A program made the position numbers and the translations under genes. This document shows positions 22,437 through 36,470 of a stretch of DNA of 64,000 nucleotides, in pieces. Each line of letters starts with the position of its first letter. Within the stretch, counting starts at the first letter, position 1. The notes under the pieces were generated by a model. The model was not told where the DNA came from. It was given only the letters and a program-made list of their open reading frames with translations, and searched no databases. Origin of the DNA: Siniperca chuatsi (lineage: Eukaryota; Chordata; Actinopteri; Centrarchiformes; Sinipercidae); the NCBI RefSeq assembly GCF_020085105.1, contig NC_058053.1:814888-878887 (forward strand). Direction: 5' to 3'.

Positions 22437-25400
22437 CTACTGCAATGAGTCGCTGTTGTCCAGGCCCAGCCCGGCCATGTCTGTGTCATCGTCATCATCT
22501 CCACTGTCCCCCGACTCGTCTTCACTGTGACCTCCCAGCATCACTTGCTGTACCGCCAGCGTGGCGCCATCTGACGTCAGGCTCTGCAGACCCTCCACGT
22601 TCATCGTCACCATAGTACCTGAGAATGACAGGAAATAATTGCTGTTTAAAAACCTATTAATAGTGCATGTCGAAGCGAATATTTAAAAAAAAATCTTAAG
22701 CTGTTATCAGTACAAAATATAAATTTTGTTCAGAGAGTACAATCCTTCACCAGTGCTGAACAATTCTCCAACTTAATGTTATGTCCCAAGACAAATAATT
22801 GTTTAAATTTGAATCTAAAGTCCAACTGGTTGAGACAAAGTAAACAAACTTGTGCTGTAGACTACATGTCATGGGCAGACAGAGTGTTGTTAACAGTGGT
22901 AATGAAGAGTAAGGACCACATCTAACCAGACATTTACAGGTATGTTTGTATGAAGCTGACCAGCTAAATAGCTATCTAACCTGCAAACTGACACTGGCAG
23001 GCCACTTTTTTTGTTTGCTCATACAACAAGCTAAGGTGTAGGACAAGACGTGTGTTCATGTCTGTAAGTTAGATAAGAAGGAGACTTAGGGGGTGCAATC
23101 ATAAGAACCAAAAAAGCTTTTGGTTTGATTTTTTTTTTTTCTCAAAAAAGGAGAACACAGGACAAGTGATTTACAAAGCAGATACGTATGCTTCCCTGCT
23201 GTCGCTTTCATTGCATTAGTTTATTTCCTGCTTTAACACTTTTTCTGGGTGTTGCATTTGATGCCTTTCAATAATTAGCTAGTTAGATCTGTTAACCTTT
23301 GTGTAGACCTGAATGTAGAATCGTACAGGAGAGGGCTGGATTTTCATTCAACGACTTCTTAAACTGACAACACACAGATTCAGGACTCAATACTTTACAA
23401 TTACTACAAAGTTTTCGCACTACAGAGGGTCTTATGGACAGGTGTGTCGGATCATAAACTTTGACTGTGAAAGGACCAAATAATGCACACTCTTGGTCAC
23501 TTGTCCTCACTTTATTTTCATCATGATGAAGGTCTGGAGACCGAAACGTTGTAAAGAGAGTACAAGTGATCCACAGTGTGCATGATTTTTCAATACAAAA
23601 CCAGTCGGGACGGATAAACTTGTAGGATGTGGCAGTTTGAAATATCAGGAACAGTGAAAATTTTCAAAATGAATTGAGAGATGTTGATGTACTTGTTAAT
23701 GTTTAATTTGAAAACATAGAACACAACATGTGCTGTATACTGTTACAGCTGTAGCTCCAGGCAGACAACTGGTTGGCATCTCTAAATTAGTCCCTCTACC
23801 TACCTTTCTTTGCCTCAAATACACAAGCACACTCACACACTCAGTAAAATACAGGCCTTGTTATACCACATTTTGGGTTGTTGTATTTAATCAGTTTGGT
23901 GCAGCTAATGTAAAGCTGCATTTATAATGTGTATTCATGCCTGATCAGCGTTCAGCACACTGCACACTTCACACTAAACAAAGTGAACAGACCATAAAAT
24001 TCTGAACAGTGATTGATCAATTAGCGACATATAATATACGGTACAGATTTGAATGTAAAGACCATTAAATTATTTAATTTTTAGTTTCTATTTAACTTTA
24101 ATTAGAGCCTGACTGATATGGAATTTTTGATGCCGATACTGATTTTAGAGGGGGAAAATTCGCAGATATAGTGAATTTTTGAGCTGGAATGAAAATAGAC
24201 CTTTTCTATGTGGATTGTGCACTGATATGACTATGCAAAGGTACTCAGAAGGCTGCTTTCAATTAGCTAAATATTCTTTAACATGTTAAAGAATTTAGCA
24301 TATACATTGTCAACAAATTCTAGAAATTAACACTGAGAAAATAAATTGGACATTTTTAAGATGGGCATTTTTTTTAATGTAGAGGTAAAAATTAATTTGA
24401 ACTGATACTATATTTTCGGTATAAAATATTGATCTGAAAAGTAACTATAACTGTGAAATAATAACTAGTGGAGTGGAAGTATAAAGTAGTAGAAAATGCC
24501 ATGGAATTACTCAAGTAAAATACAAGTACCTTTAAATTGTACTAAAGTACAGTACTTGAGTAAATGTCGTTACACTCCACCACTGCTCTCTACTAAACCA
24601 CATATTCTACTTTATCAAGCTATGAGATTCATGCTACAGCTTTGTTCCAATTCTGAACCATTATTTCAATGGTTTGAACTCAATCAGAAACCCTTTTTTC
24701 TTGCGCTGTTAATGTATAACATTAAAGAGTATGGTCAGCTCATTGTCATGGAGAGTAAAAGATGGGGACGTTGTTTATTTACTTTCCAGCATTGCGTCTC
24801 ACCAAGTAGGTAACAACGTAGTGTGAAGTCAACACTAAGACTCAATCCACCACCACACCGTTGTCTGCTGAGCTGCAGAAAGATGCTTTGATGCTTACCT
24901 TTCAATCTGCTACGTTACTGACTGTACTGACTAACTATAGCTGGCTAACATAGCAAATAGATGTGATAAGCATGAGTGACATGGCGATTGTCCAGGGTTA
25001 ACGTTATATTAGTTATACTGAAAAGGGAAAATGATGGGGTCATTGTTTATTAACTTTTCAGTATGTATTTCACACACTAGTTAGTAACTTAACATGAAGT
25101 CACCGCTTGACTCCGTCTGCTCAGCTGTGATTGAGAGTATTGTAAACAATGGAGTCGGAGTGTGCTCTGCTGGACAAACTACGTGATGACACCATTTCTA
25201 AATCACCCCAAGCATCGTTTTCTGCATAATATGTTCTGGAATTTTTTTTATTTATTTTTTTTAATATCGGTGCATATAGGAAAACATATTCACCGATCCC
25301 GCTCTATCTGCAATAGCTCCATATCGGCATCTTTAATGCGAACTGTATACATAGAAAACACTGCTACGTACCATCTGGCATGGTAACCTGCTGGTGAGTT

Positions 25401-28400
25401 CCTCCCCCAGCGGCAATGGAGTCAGGCCAGAAGCGCTGCAGTGGCCGGTTTTGAGGCGTCTTCTTCTTGGCTTTTGGTGTCTCAGAGGAGCTGGCATCCA
25501 ACATAGGCTGCAAGATCCGCCTCCGTGCATTTATAAACCTGAAGACACAAGACAACTCAGGTTGGTTTTTCCTGTGACGGTACTGGCTGGAGTGTGTGTG
25601 TTTGTAGTTTCTTGCAGGTGTCGCAGACCTTTACACCTCTAGTCCTGACAGGCTGTGTTGAAATCATCTGCCCCCAAAATTCCCCCAATCAAGCAGCACA
25701 CTTGTTTCTCTCGGTCCAAGATGGATAAATAAATGTAGCTAGCGAGCAACCAAGGTGGAAAAATAGCAAGTTACCCGTCTATGATCGAGACTGTGGCCCT
25801 CAAACCCTGAATGTGTCTTATGGCTACATTGAAAAATTGTGGCTCTAGAAAGAAATCTGTTCTCCATGATCCTGTGGTCTACACCACATATTTGCTGTTT
25901 TTGTTTTAGATTGCAGAAAACCTTTGGACGGGAGTCCGATGTGTTATCCTTTAAAACAGCTTCACTTTCAGCTTACAAAATGATTGGGCAAACTACACTG
26001 AGTTGCATTTTCCAGGAGATGAAATGCAACAAGTAGAAGCAGAAATTGTTTAATCACTGACTTTAAAAGACAGCAGGTTAATTCTCATCACTTCAGGTGC
26101 TGTAGGCATGGAAGACAATCAGCTGACTGTCATGTTATTTTTCTATTCACTGTGGAAAACTAATTGGTCAAACGTCCCTAGCCAAACATGTACTTGGGAT
26201 GGTGCAGTTTCGTGGTATTGGATAGTGTCGTGGGCCACCAGGAAGAGGACACCCGAACTCACCAGTTGTTGACCTGCAGAAGTGTCAGGTTTGTCTGAGT
26301 GGCAATCTGTTTCTTTTCATCCTCTGTTGGATATGGGTGCTACAGAAGAGAACGGGGAAGGAATGCTTCAGTGTTTTTAAAGGACTGAAGTGTTACACAG
26401 GCAAAGTTTTGATGCACAGAGACTCACCCCAATGTGCTGGAAGAGCCACGAGCGCATGACATTGGTGGCATGTTTGGGTAGAACGCCACGTTTGTTCTTG
26501 GTTGAGTTGTCGTCGTGACTAAAGAGGTTCAGGTCCTGGTGAAATTGCAGCTGGAGCTGAGCAGACAAACATTCATTTAGCCACCTTTATATTTGATTAT
26601 GTCACTAATAAAACATTGCTCTGTTCATATTCCAACCCTTTTCCACACAATTTGGATTTAAACTTTGAATATTAATTCAAAGTTTAAGCAACGTCACTCC
26701 AAAGTCTATTCTTAAAAACAAACTCGCCTTGATGAGCCCGTTACTGAAAACTAAATATGCCAGGGAAGTGTAAATTGAATCCAGCATGGCTGGAAATCGA
26801 TGTTTACAGCGATTAGCTTTTGACTGCGCTGTTCTATACCGAGTGCTGCCTCCTCACTCCTCCTAACCAGCTGGTAGGGGCCGCAAGCGATCAACAACTG
26901 CTAGGCTAAAAACAGGGCATACATACAATGTGCATCCTCAATCGGTTTTCGGGATCACATATTTTTACTGAACATCGGCCGATAATGATAGGCATCCTAT
27001 CGACCATAATTTCTAATACGTTCGGAATTACATAGGACAGATTACTGTACACATAATCGCAGTCCTGAGGTGAAAATCATGCAATGTATTGCTGTTGCTC
27101 CAACATCTGGTATGGTTTGACTGTCTCGGTGTGTAAGTCGCCTCTGGAATTTTTTGGTTTGGATGGTCGGTGGTTTTTCACAAGAATAATAAACAATTTT
27201 TTAGTTTGTTAACTAACATACAATATTTGAAATCACAAAATGCATTTTTGGTTTTTATGTACCAGAAGATCTTAAAGCAGGAATGGTGACTTGGCTTCGT
27301 GTTACAGGTTATCACCACAAATTAAACGGAGACTTGAGGATTAATGAAGAAAACTAAGCCTGTTTCCTCTAAAAAAGTAAATAAATAAAACCACAGGTGG
27401 TCATTTGAGTGGGTCCCAGGGAAATTGAGTGAGTCCCCAATAAAATGTGAGTTTTTTGACAAATTGTAGTGTTAAACTCGTGTTTACAGATGGGTATTGT
27501 TCGCGTCTTTAGCGATACTCGTATCGGTTCTTTTTCATTACTAAATAATTGCTTTTAAAAAATATTATTTTAAAGAAATTCAGAACAGGATTAGAATTGA
27601 ATATTTTAAATAGAACTAAATGTTTCTAGAGAAGCAACAGTGATGCTTTCACCAGCAAAGTCGCTATATAAACTCAATAACGGATCACTAGAAACTAAAA
27701 TGGCAGCAAAATAAATCTAAGCCTAATATTCCTGACATGAAAATAATGAGTGAAGTTTAGAAAGAATGAAGAACAAAGACATCAGTCCTTCCTCGTGTCC
27801 TCTGTCCTCCTCTCTCTTCTGCTGATGTGAATCACTGCAGGTACAGCTGGTGGAGGAAGGAGCAGCTGGTTTGTCTCAGCTAAATTTATAAAAAAAAATC
27901 AGCAAATTTTAAGACACGAGGCAAACTAAGTTAGACTACACACAGACAGCTTTCGTTTTAGCTTGTTTGTAACAATTTGCTATTAGCCAAGCTATTGCGC
28001 TGTGCTTGAGTAAAACATAGAACCGGCAAAGTCAGAGCTTATCAATACTACGGTCTTTGATAATTTAGCCCCGGAGCCCGTTTAATACCGGGTTTCGGTA
28101 CCCATCCCTAGTGACTGGTGGAATTTATTTTTTTTTGACAGCGAGGTTTCTTTCTATGATTGTTGTTTATTTCTATGATTTCAACCCGGATTTGTTGTTC
28201 ACAATGTAGCATTTTCAGGGAAAAAATAGGGTCGATAGTGAGTTTACTGTGTCCTTTAGGATTTTAATGCATCAGAGACACAGGAAGCATACCTAGCAAC
28301 ATTACTGTCATATTTTAAAACCTTGGTAATTTAGACCTGTAGTTCCAAAAATGTTTTCTATGTCAGGCCCCATTTGGAAGCCAATAAAATGTCCTGACTG

Positions 28401-31090
28401 TAATGCCTCGATGCCCCACATTTTAGGAACCACTGATTTCGACTATACACCAGCCTTACAGTCAAAGCTTGTCAAACATGTGCAGAGCAGTCCCAGAGAG
28501 ATGTACTACCTGATTGTTTTGGACGCGTATTGTCCCAGGAGAAAGAGCCTGTGTTACCACCTGGCCCTGAGGAGTGACGACTGTAACAGGCTGGTACACT
28601 GTGCCACCTGGAATTAACAAACACACACACACACAACTTAATATAATCTGCTGAGCTGTAGAGTGCAGGCTGCAAAGAAAGCTTTAAACAAAGCGTCCCA
28701 CTGGTATATGACAATATATCAGCTGCAGTCATAACAGTACAGTACCTGAGGGAGGGGTTGTATGCCATGGTGACATACCTGCGACCACCTGGGTGGGGTT
28801 GACGGCTGTCACAGTAACATTCCCTTGCTGCAGGGCTGATGCTGGCACCACGATTTGACCTTGGGGACTGATGGTACCTGACATAGAGCTGGAGGTCTAC
28901 ATAACAGAGCATGCAGCACAGAATAGGCCTAAGTCATGTATATTTTTCATGGAGATGCTCTTTTAACAAGATTTTTTAAAGCATATTGATTCAACGTGCT
29001 AATGTTGTGTAGCTGGTTAGAGGAATGAAATGGGCTGCATTAAATGCAAAGAACCTGATCCAAAACAATAACATTGTCAGTGTCCAGTATGAGACTTTCA
29101 GTTCAAAGGATCCGACAGATCCAATTATTTGTGGTAGTTGATTCTTGCACCCAGTGGTGGTGGTAATGTGTACAGTTCACCTATAGTCCATACCTGAGTC
29201 TTGGTGGGTGAGAAGCTCTGGGCCTGGCCTTGAACGGGGGAGTACGGGCTTCCCGGCTCTCCACTCAGCAGAGTCTCGCTGTTCATCTTGGTCTTGAGGC
29301 AGGCGATGTAGCGGCTGCAGAAGTCCTTACACAGGTCACTCACCTTCTCCAACTCAAGCAGGTGGATCCGCAGCACCTGGATGGCTTTCACCATCTAAAA
29401 GGTCAGAGGTATATATAAAATAAAAAAAAGTAAAAAAAAAAAAAAAAAGGTTTTATGTAAAAGTTGCTAACAGTAGTGACAGTGCAGGTCTGTTGTTGCT
29501 GACTGAAATGCTGCAAAAAATTATTGAACTGCCTCCTGCACACACAATCCTCTGTCAAAACAATCCCACTTTTAGTTTATAGATGTGAAAAAGTGTGCAT
29601 GCTGGTCATAGTTCAGTTATAAAATTGTAGCGCACCACGGAACATCTCTCCTTATTGGCTGCTGTCAGACGAAAAGTCAATTAGGGATGAAACGGTTACC
29701 AGTTTCACGATAAGCCATGGTAAAATTCCAGACTGTTAGTATTACCGTTTCAAATTTTAATTATCATTAAAACCGTGTTTGATTACCGCACTTAAGTTAG
29801 CAACAGTCTACCAGATGCAGGAGCAGCATGCAACGTGGGTTTGTTTTGAGTCAGTGAAAACATGGCGGAAGGCAGTGACAGCGATTTTTCTAAGAGGACT
29901 GCATTCCAGTCAAAGTCGGAATTTCACAGTTTAAATTACTGACTTCCGACCTCCACACGTGCCAGCTGCACGACGCCTAACGTAAACAAAAAACATGGCT
30001 GACCGTGACAAACTGATGATTTTTTGTTTGGCAGGTTTACACAAAATTGAACACTCAGCAGTGCGGCCTCCTCGCATATATAAACGAAACAGAGGAGGAA
30101 ACAACGATGCATTAACAAACACTTTTATACTCTGAAATGTATCTTCATATTCCATTCACTAGCCTAATACAATACTGTAGTCTTCAAATACATCCTACCC
30201 CCCTCCCCTATTGATTGAAATGTAGCCTAATGTGCACTTCCATGGGTGCTGCCATTGTTGTGTGACATCAGACAACTGCTTCGTCAAGTCGGGGTAGATG
30301 GATTTTCCCCGAGTTCACAAGTAGGAACTCCGCCTTTGAGTGGCGTTCCATTGTACTTTTTCTAGTAGGAGGTCGGAAATTTTTGAGTCTGGAACGCAGC
30401 ATAAGTGTGGTGGTCGTATTTTATAAGAGTGCTGAGGGAAACTTGATTGAAGATGGTATGCAGAACTTGCAGAAAGAAATTCGCTGCGAAAGGGGGCAAC
30501 ACTTCGAATCTTACGAGTCATCTTTGTGACCACCAGCTACTACTCTATAGCAAATGCAAGTTAAGGTAAGTTTTAGCTCAATACATGATGTGGAGACTTT
30601 GGAATGTGGGAAAATATCTTAGTTTTCCTGTCTAACTTGCTAATAGCTTGTCAATAATTTAAACTGAAGCTTTCAGTGTTACCTACTCTGCTATGGCACG
30701 GCTTTGGCTTAGTGGTAGAGCAGGTCGTCCACCAATCGGAAGGCCGGTGGTTCGCTATACAAATACAGTCCATTTACCATTACACGTTGTTCTGCTACTG
30801 TGCTATTGTGCTTCTGCAGACTCAAATCGCCCATTGCACACGATAACATATTTTGTTAATTTAAAATCCAGCAGTCATCGAATTGGTTCTAACAGGAGAA
30901 ACACTATAGACTCCTATACAAGACTACTCTGGATTTATGTCAATTATTGGGCTCATTGCAATACTATCACTGTCTTCTTGAGACTCATTTGTATTTATGT
31001 CAATTGTGCAATTCTGCGTTGCATATACTCACATGCAACACAGAAGATAGTGGGTGTTAGAGTGAATAAGTGAGTGAGAGGATAATAATA

Positions 31091-31125
<35 letters not shown>

Positions 31126-34100
31126 TAACAACAACAAGAACACCAATAATAATTTCAGTGTGTGCATCAGTACTAAACATTTTCAGTGCATTTTAACAAT
31201 ACCATGATAATACTGATAACCGTGCTAATTTTGGTCATTATAATCGTGATGCGAAATTTTCATACCATTTCATCTCTAGAGTCACACTGTAGTGTAGCTG
31301 TGTTTACTGCATTCAGCACTGGAGCTGCCCTCTGTTTCCAACACCCCTCTCTGTTTCCATTACAGTTAGTTTTGTAGTTTGGTCATTTTGAGACTAGACT
31401 TGGTTCGTAAAAGTGAATAGCCTGCCATGCTGTTATCCTGCATTACTCTGTGTACAAGTGCAGTTCTTGAGAGTCAACTCAGGCTTCTCGACTGATAATC
31501 CGAATCATCAATGTTTACGGGTCAGCCCTATTAAATATAAACCTTTTTCAATACCGTCTTCAGGAAACTGAATTCAGTGCTTTTCAAGACCTGCAGATAC
31601 CCTGTATTATCAGTTAGGTAAGTGTTATTTTTTCATTGATTATTCTGTACGCTTACTAATGCCAACTGCAACATATAAAGGATGCATCAGATAGTGATTT
31701 GACCATCAAGAGCAAAAGCTAAAACACCAAACATACAGGTGTATACTAGAGGTTAAAAGATATCTATGCCAGATTCTTTTGGCATTACTGTCACTCTTGG
31801 TTGGCTAACTTGCCCCTTTCAGGGAGGTCAAGGTCAGCTACAGCACATGTATTTCAAACAGCTAAACTGCCTGAGATAAAAAAAATAAATCAAGATCCAC
31901 CAGACCAATGATACGGATTGCTGCATCTAATCATTCTGAGATGGTACAGTGATCTTATTAATAGGTAAGAAGCAACAGCAGTGGACAGGACTGCATCTCA
32001 CCGTGCCGCTGAGGTTAAAGGTCATTGACTAGTGAGTGTGTGAGCGAGCTGGGGGTTCAATTTTCTATTTCTTTGTGAAAGTACCTCACGTCCCCGTTTT
32101 GGTTTTGTCAAATACCTCAGAACTAAAACTGTTTTTCTGGAAATCTGCTTATGTTATTAGCCCAAAAAATAAACCTTCACTTGATATGAATGGAAGCTGA
32201 CGGTCCAACAGATACTGAAATTAGAGTTAGATTTGAATGGTGTTGACTTCCCAGGTTTTAAAAAAACCTGCACCAAATTCAGTGTTGTCTGTGTCTGTTT
32301 ACGCTGCCAAGTACATTGAAATGCACTCTAAATATGTAGTTTACTGTTAAAATAGTTCAAATACTTTGGGTGATTTATGGGCCACAGCAAAATGCTTGAG
32401 AAAAACAAAAACATAAAAGAAAAACAACAATCAGAAATCTTGGTAGACATGCAGTGGTATCTCACCAAGTTGTCGAGTTCAGGATCTTCGCTGAAGAAGG
32501 GTTTGCCCTCCTTTTCCTGATTGCGGACAAAGTTCTCAATGTCCACGTCAAAGCTCGCAGAGGTGATGCAATCAGAGCTAAGCGTGGACTGTTCACACTT
32601 CTCAAACAGCAGAGCCAAGAGAGGGAACAGGGGATGGCTGTGAAAGGTGCGCACACACAAACGACAGGAAAAGTTGCTAAATTGCATGCTAATTTCAAAA
32701 GGACATATTACACTTTCTCCCCAGTTAAAAAAAAACAACAAACAAATAAAAAAGTTGTTATGGCTATAAGAAAACAAATGCTGACAGATACCCCAGCATG
32801 TCAAAATGAAGTGAAGGCAAACTGCTGTAGTAACTGATCATATTTTTCTTCATCTACTGTATATCTATTATGAACATAAAATTACAGAAATATGACAACA
32901 GTCTTCATCCCAGTACAATGACTGATTACTACCAAAAAATGAGCTTTTTGTGAGACTATATGAAAGACAGTGGGCAATGTGAACATAACAAAAATGCCAC
33001 AAAAATTTCCATTAGTTCAGACAAAAAAAAAAAGCAGTAGGTGTTTCACATTTCAAATGCCAGAGAGCATTATGAAAGTCACATGAACAAACGGGAAGAC
33101 TACAAAGACGTCATATGATATTTTGTAATGATGGTTTAGTTTCTGGCCAATCTGAAAGTAATGAAGTTAAGACTTATGAGTAAGGGAGTGTTGTTCTGGT
33201 TCTCTCTCTCACAAACACACACAGAGAATCAGCTATACCGATATATGGAAGCTTTGTCCACGTCCATGGGTGTCTGCGGCTCTGTGGGAGCCGGGCTGGG
33301 CGCCTCTGCCAATGTTCCCTCAATAAACTTCTGCTCCGAATCGCTGTCTACCTTTACCACACCTTGCATCTGCAGAAAATGACAAAACAAAGAAGTGAGA
33401 AAAAGAAAACGATAGAGTGACAGAAAGAGACAGAAACTGACAGAAGCGGTGAAGAGAAAGGCAGAGAATGAGAGACATAAAGACATCATGTGAAGACCAA
33501 GAGAAGCTAGAGGGCAAAGTTTAACACAGAGCCTTGCTTCAATATGAACCCTTTGTAAAGTCATGAGAACATGGTCTGAAAACCACTTTCCAAAAACTAT
33601 GTGTTTTTCACACTTTAAAAAAAAAAAAAAAAAAGTTTGAAGACTTGTTTACTGTGATCAACAACAAGGCAGAAAGAGGTACTGATAGTCATGCTTAAAG
33701 TTACCAGATTTTTGAGACGGTTTCTCGCTAAAGACATTTTAATACTCTTGACCTGAAAATTACATGAAATGTCATGCATCTCCGGTGGACAGATGCACTT
33801 GAATGTGTCTGCATTCTTTCACGGCTTTCAGTCTGCTGAACTTGTTTTGTGAGCACACTATAGCTAAACTGCATCCAGTGACGTTACAATCACCATGCAG
33901 ACCTAAACACCACCAAATCTGGTGTTACGATCTGAATGCAACTGAGAATATAATCCAGAACCTGTGTGTATACACCTGTCACCTGATGCAAATAAAAAGG
34001 ACACATTAAAATGTGACCGTAGCCTCTGCAACGCACCACTTAAGGCACATTCATAGAAGTTTCTCCCCATTTTCTTTCACACAATTTCACACCGTGCCTG

Positions 34101-36281
34101 CTTACGAGCAACCCAGGATCCCTTCCAGAGCATAAATCCCATCCCCAACCATGTGACTCAGACCAACAATGACTTAGATTGAGCACAAGCAAGCTAAAAA
34201 TAATTACTTGCTTGGGGTGGAAAATTTCTCATTAGTCATAGATCCTTCTCAGCTCTTGACACCCCCAAATTTGGCACTTGAATAAAGATGTTTTGAAAGC
34301 AATTTACATAAGCACAGACAGAAATACTAGGCAGAAAAAAGGGCTTTATACTGCATCAGTGTCTCTCATATAGTGATTTGAGGTGGCCTGCCACAGACAG
34401 ACAAGCACGCTGCCAACAGATTACTAAAACTGATGTAATAGCATTAACACTGCCTGTGTTCTAGTGTTACATGCAAATAGTGTTTCCCTTTGTTTGGCTA
34501 TCCAGGCTCACTTATCACCACTAAAAATAAATAAAAGAGTGCAGAATACTGAAAGTTGTAGCATGAAACATTTAGCAGTCATTATTAAAAACACTGTCCT
34601 TTTTCACTATTGTGGTTGATTATCTTCGGCCTCTCACCCACCTGCTGCTCTCCCTTTGGGTACTTGTCTATGGAAATCGACTGGGCTGCCATCACGTTCA
34701 CTGCAGATGCTGCAAACACTGGGGCATTATAGAGAGCAAGGACAGGTGGCCAACCTACACAATACACATAGATTCAGTTAGACTACCTGAAAGAGATGTC
34801 CATAGTGTAGGCACAAACGCTTTCAATAATGTAACTGTCATGATGTCAGAAAGAAAGATTATTATTAGCTTTGTAAAGGGGGCTGGTGTGATTAAGGGAG
34901 AACGCAGAATCTTATTTTCATACTTCAAAGAATTGATGTTCAACAGTAATCCTGATTAATGTAACTTTACGTTGGGTAAGCATTAAAAACAGACACTAAA
35001 ATCAAATATTTCCTCAAACACAGGAAACAAATGAACGTGGGGCGTTTGGAGGACATGTAGGACAACAGCAGAAGTAATTGAAAAAAAATATCATGAAATA
35101 ACGTTACTCAAATCTTAAATGTTCTGTGCTGGTATATGCACACTCAGCTGGGCAAAACAAGAAAAAAACACATTGAGTAACGTTGTATGAAGGGACTGCG
35201 TTTACTAATTAAAACATAAACAAAGATTCATATACCGACCCTGAGGTGCGTTGTTATGATAATAGTAAATTTATACTAGCGTTACCCTGCAACTACTGTT
35301 AACACACCCACCACGATGCATTTAGCTTTTAGCCCCGAATTAGCTGTTCATATAGTTTGTGGCGGCAAAGGGAGATAAAAGTTTAAGAACGCCCTTGGGC
35401 TAACATTAGCTAACTATCCTATAACTAACTGGGATAACGTTATTCGCTTTAAAAGCAGCTTGGCTGGAGTAGCTTTGTTTTTCCACAATATTTAACGTTA
35501 GCTAACGTTAGCCTGTAACGTTAACGCCACATTCGCGTTAGCTCGCGAACCCAATCTGAGGTTAACTCAAAAGAGCAACCGTTTGACCAAGCAACAGCGA
35601 ACCTCAACAAGATAGATAAGTGTTAACTTAAAAGTGTTTCTCTTGCTGGTATGGTGCAGCCAAAATGCAAAACGCCATATTTAGCAAGGGGAATCACTGC
35701 CAAAAGACAAGCTAACCTAGCTAGCCAGGTACAAAAAAAGACCCCGCTGCGGATTGATACAAAGCGAGCCGTTTGCCCAAATAACAAGACAGCTTCGATC
35801 GCTTTAGCGTTTTTTAATTAACATTTGAAATGAATATGCATTTCTTGTCATCTGTGTACAGTAATTCGACTGCAATAATATTAAGACGCAATTGGCTGCA
35901 CACCAGGCTAGCCCGGTTGATCCTCAAATCCGTTCCCACATCAGTCAATCAATCAAGCGGGGACAGCTGCCCTCTTCTTCCCCTCCCCTCCGCGCTAACG
36001 TTAAAATTGTCGGGCCTCGTTTCTAGCTCTCGCCCTTTGCGTTTCCATAATCCTCCTCTGCCCCCAAAACGCCGACATATTTTCTACCCCCCCACCCCCT
36101 CCCTTGTATACAGATTTTTTTTATTCTTCCCGGAGCTCTGTCGCTTCTGCTTCCCTTCCAAAAACACCCTCCGCTGCCCTAACTAGGTCCGCGCTCCTCG
36201 CCCTGGGGCATTTTTGCGTGCGGCCCAGATTGTTTGATTGATAGGGAACGGAAAAAGAGGGATTTTGAGTGACAGCTTACC
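22437..36281 (-). CDS. pknox1: PKNOX1 (PREP1) TALE homeodomain transcription factor
   Basis: Coding exons in transcript order: 34692-34642, 33369-33239, 32637-32466, 29394-29194, 28896-28779, 28607-28510, 26556-26428, 26339-26263, 25538-25372 and 22618-22437. They total 1326 nt, 441 aa (human 436), all GT-AG and in phase. A non-coding first exon ends at 36281. The N-terminal MEIS/PBC-interaction region (exons 3-5) contains HPLFPLLALLFEKCEQST, FDVDIENFV and MVKAIQVLRIHLLELEKV. A Gln/Thr/Val-rich middle follows. The homeodomain spans exons 7-9 with the TALE loop (HIGHPYPTEDEK) and recognition helix NNWFINARRRI. The tail has QNRP.QRFWPDSIA and an acidic C-terminus ending LDNSDSLQ. It is known to bind DNA with PBX in the nucleus. 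Wording fits PKNOX1 rather than PKNOX2 or MEIS. Confidence 0.97.
23483..23583 (+). ncRNA. Hammerhead-ribozyme-like motif of a Penelope-like element
   Basis: A core atgatgaaggtctggagacc followed by gaaac (23523-23547) fits hammerhead CUGANGA / stem II (ggtc-tgga-gacc) / GAAA, except that the first C is A. Outer arms 23483-23504 and 23562-23583 pair at 19 of 22 positions. Such motifs are known in the terminal repeats of Penelope-like retroelements. The C-to-A change in the core predicts poor or no self-cleavage. Located in the last PKNOX1 intron. Confidence 0.4.
24105..25338. mobile_element. Possible hAT-like element beside PKNOX1 exon 10
   Basis: Left text gagcctgactgatatggaat ... gatgccgatactga and right text (reverse complement) agatgccgatatggagct share the gccgata/gatatgg wording of hAT-type ends. 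Borders are uncertain. The right edge would be about 34 bp from the donor of the exon at 25372-25538. No transposase is present. Confidence 0.3.
27487..28110. mobile_element. hAT-like non-autonomous element in a PKNOX1 intron
   Basis: Left end cagatgggtattg and right end (reverse complement) tagggatgggtaccgaaacc are of the cagggatgggtaccg type found on fish hAT elements. The ~0.62-kb interior has no long frame. An 8-bp target duplication was not evident. Confidence 0.5.
29695..30690. other. PKNOX1 intron, repeat-like, unclassified
   Basis: Part of the intron between exons at 29194-29394 and 32466-32637. Wording around 29690-29760 and 31190-31270 (gataagccatggtaaaattc; ataccatgataatactgata) resembles weak hAT-type ends, but I could not define borders. 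No gene is seen. Confidence 0.3.
30693..30785 (+). repeat. tRNA-derived SINE, internally deleted
   Basis: Head tttggcttagtggtagagca (A-box-like), then tccaccaatcggaaggccgg, then ggtggttcgctatacaaata. The B-box GGTTCGA is fused directly to the SINE tail (ctatacaaatacagtccatt). A more complete 3' part of the same SINE occurs at about 48536-48715. Confidence 0.65.
31081..31139. repeat. (AAT)n microsatellite
   Basis: About 40 bp of AAT repeats followed by imperfect AAC units, in a PKNOX1 intron. Confidence 0.9.
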
Positions 36282-36470
36282 TGAGTGCCAATCTTCGTCA
36301 CACTGACAAGCGGCTGCAGCAATCGGGACCCGCAGTTGTCGCGTTGCGTCATCGCGTAAGGGCACGCAGGGGCGCTTAACTCATGAATATTCATGAAGTG
36401 GGCGGAGACATGACGTCCTGCTGCCTGAGAGTTCCTCTGCACCCTGCTGGGTTTTTTGCTTGGCAAACGC
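35930..36470 (-). promoter_or_regulatory. PKNOX1 promoter, 5'UTR exon and start of intron 1
   Basis: CpG-richer than the surroundings. A 5'UTR exon ends at 36281 (ggcactcag then gtaagc). Upstream on the gene strand lie atgacgcaac and aggacgtcatg near 36405-36420, a CRE-like core. The transcription start is probably between 36300 and 36450 and is not fixed by the sequence alone. Confidence 0.5.

Noticed and set aside
30995..31180. Ile-rich minus-strand frame resembling a membrane segment
   Set aside because: It is the (AAT)n microsatellite read in one frame.
35490..35530. Palindromic gttagctaacgttagc cluster as a regulatory array
   Set aside because: This wording is common low-complexity sequence in fish intergenic and intronic DNA; no specific factor site is recognised.
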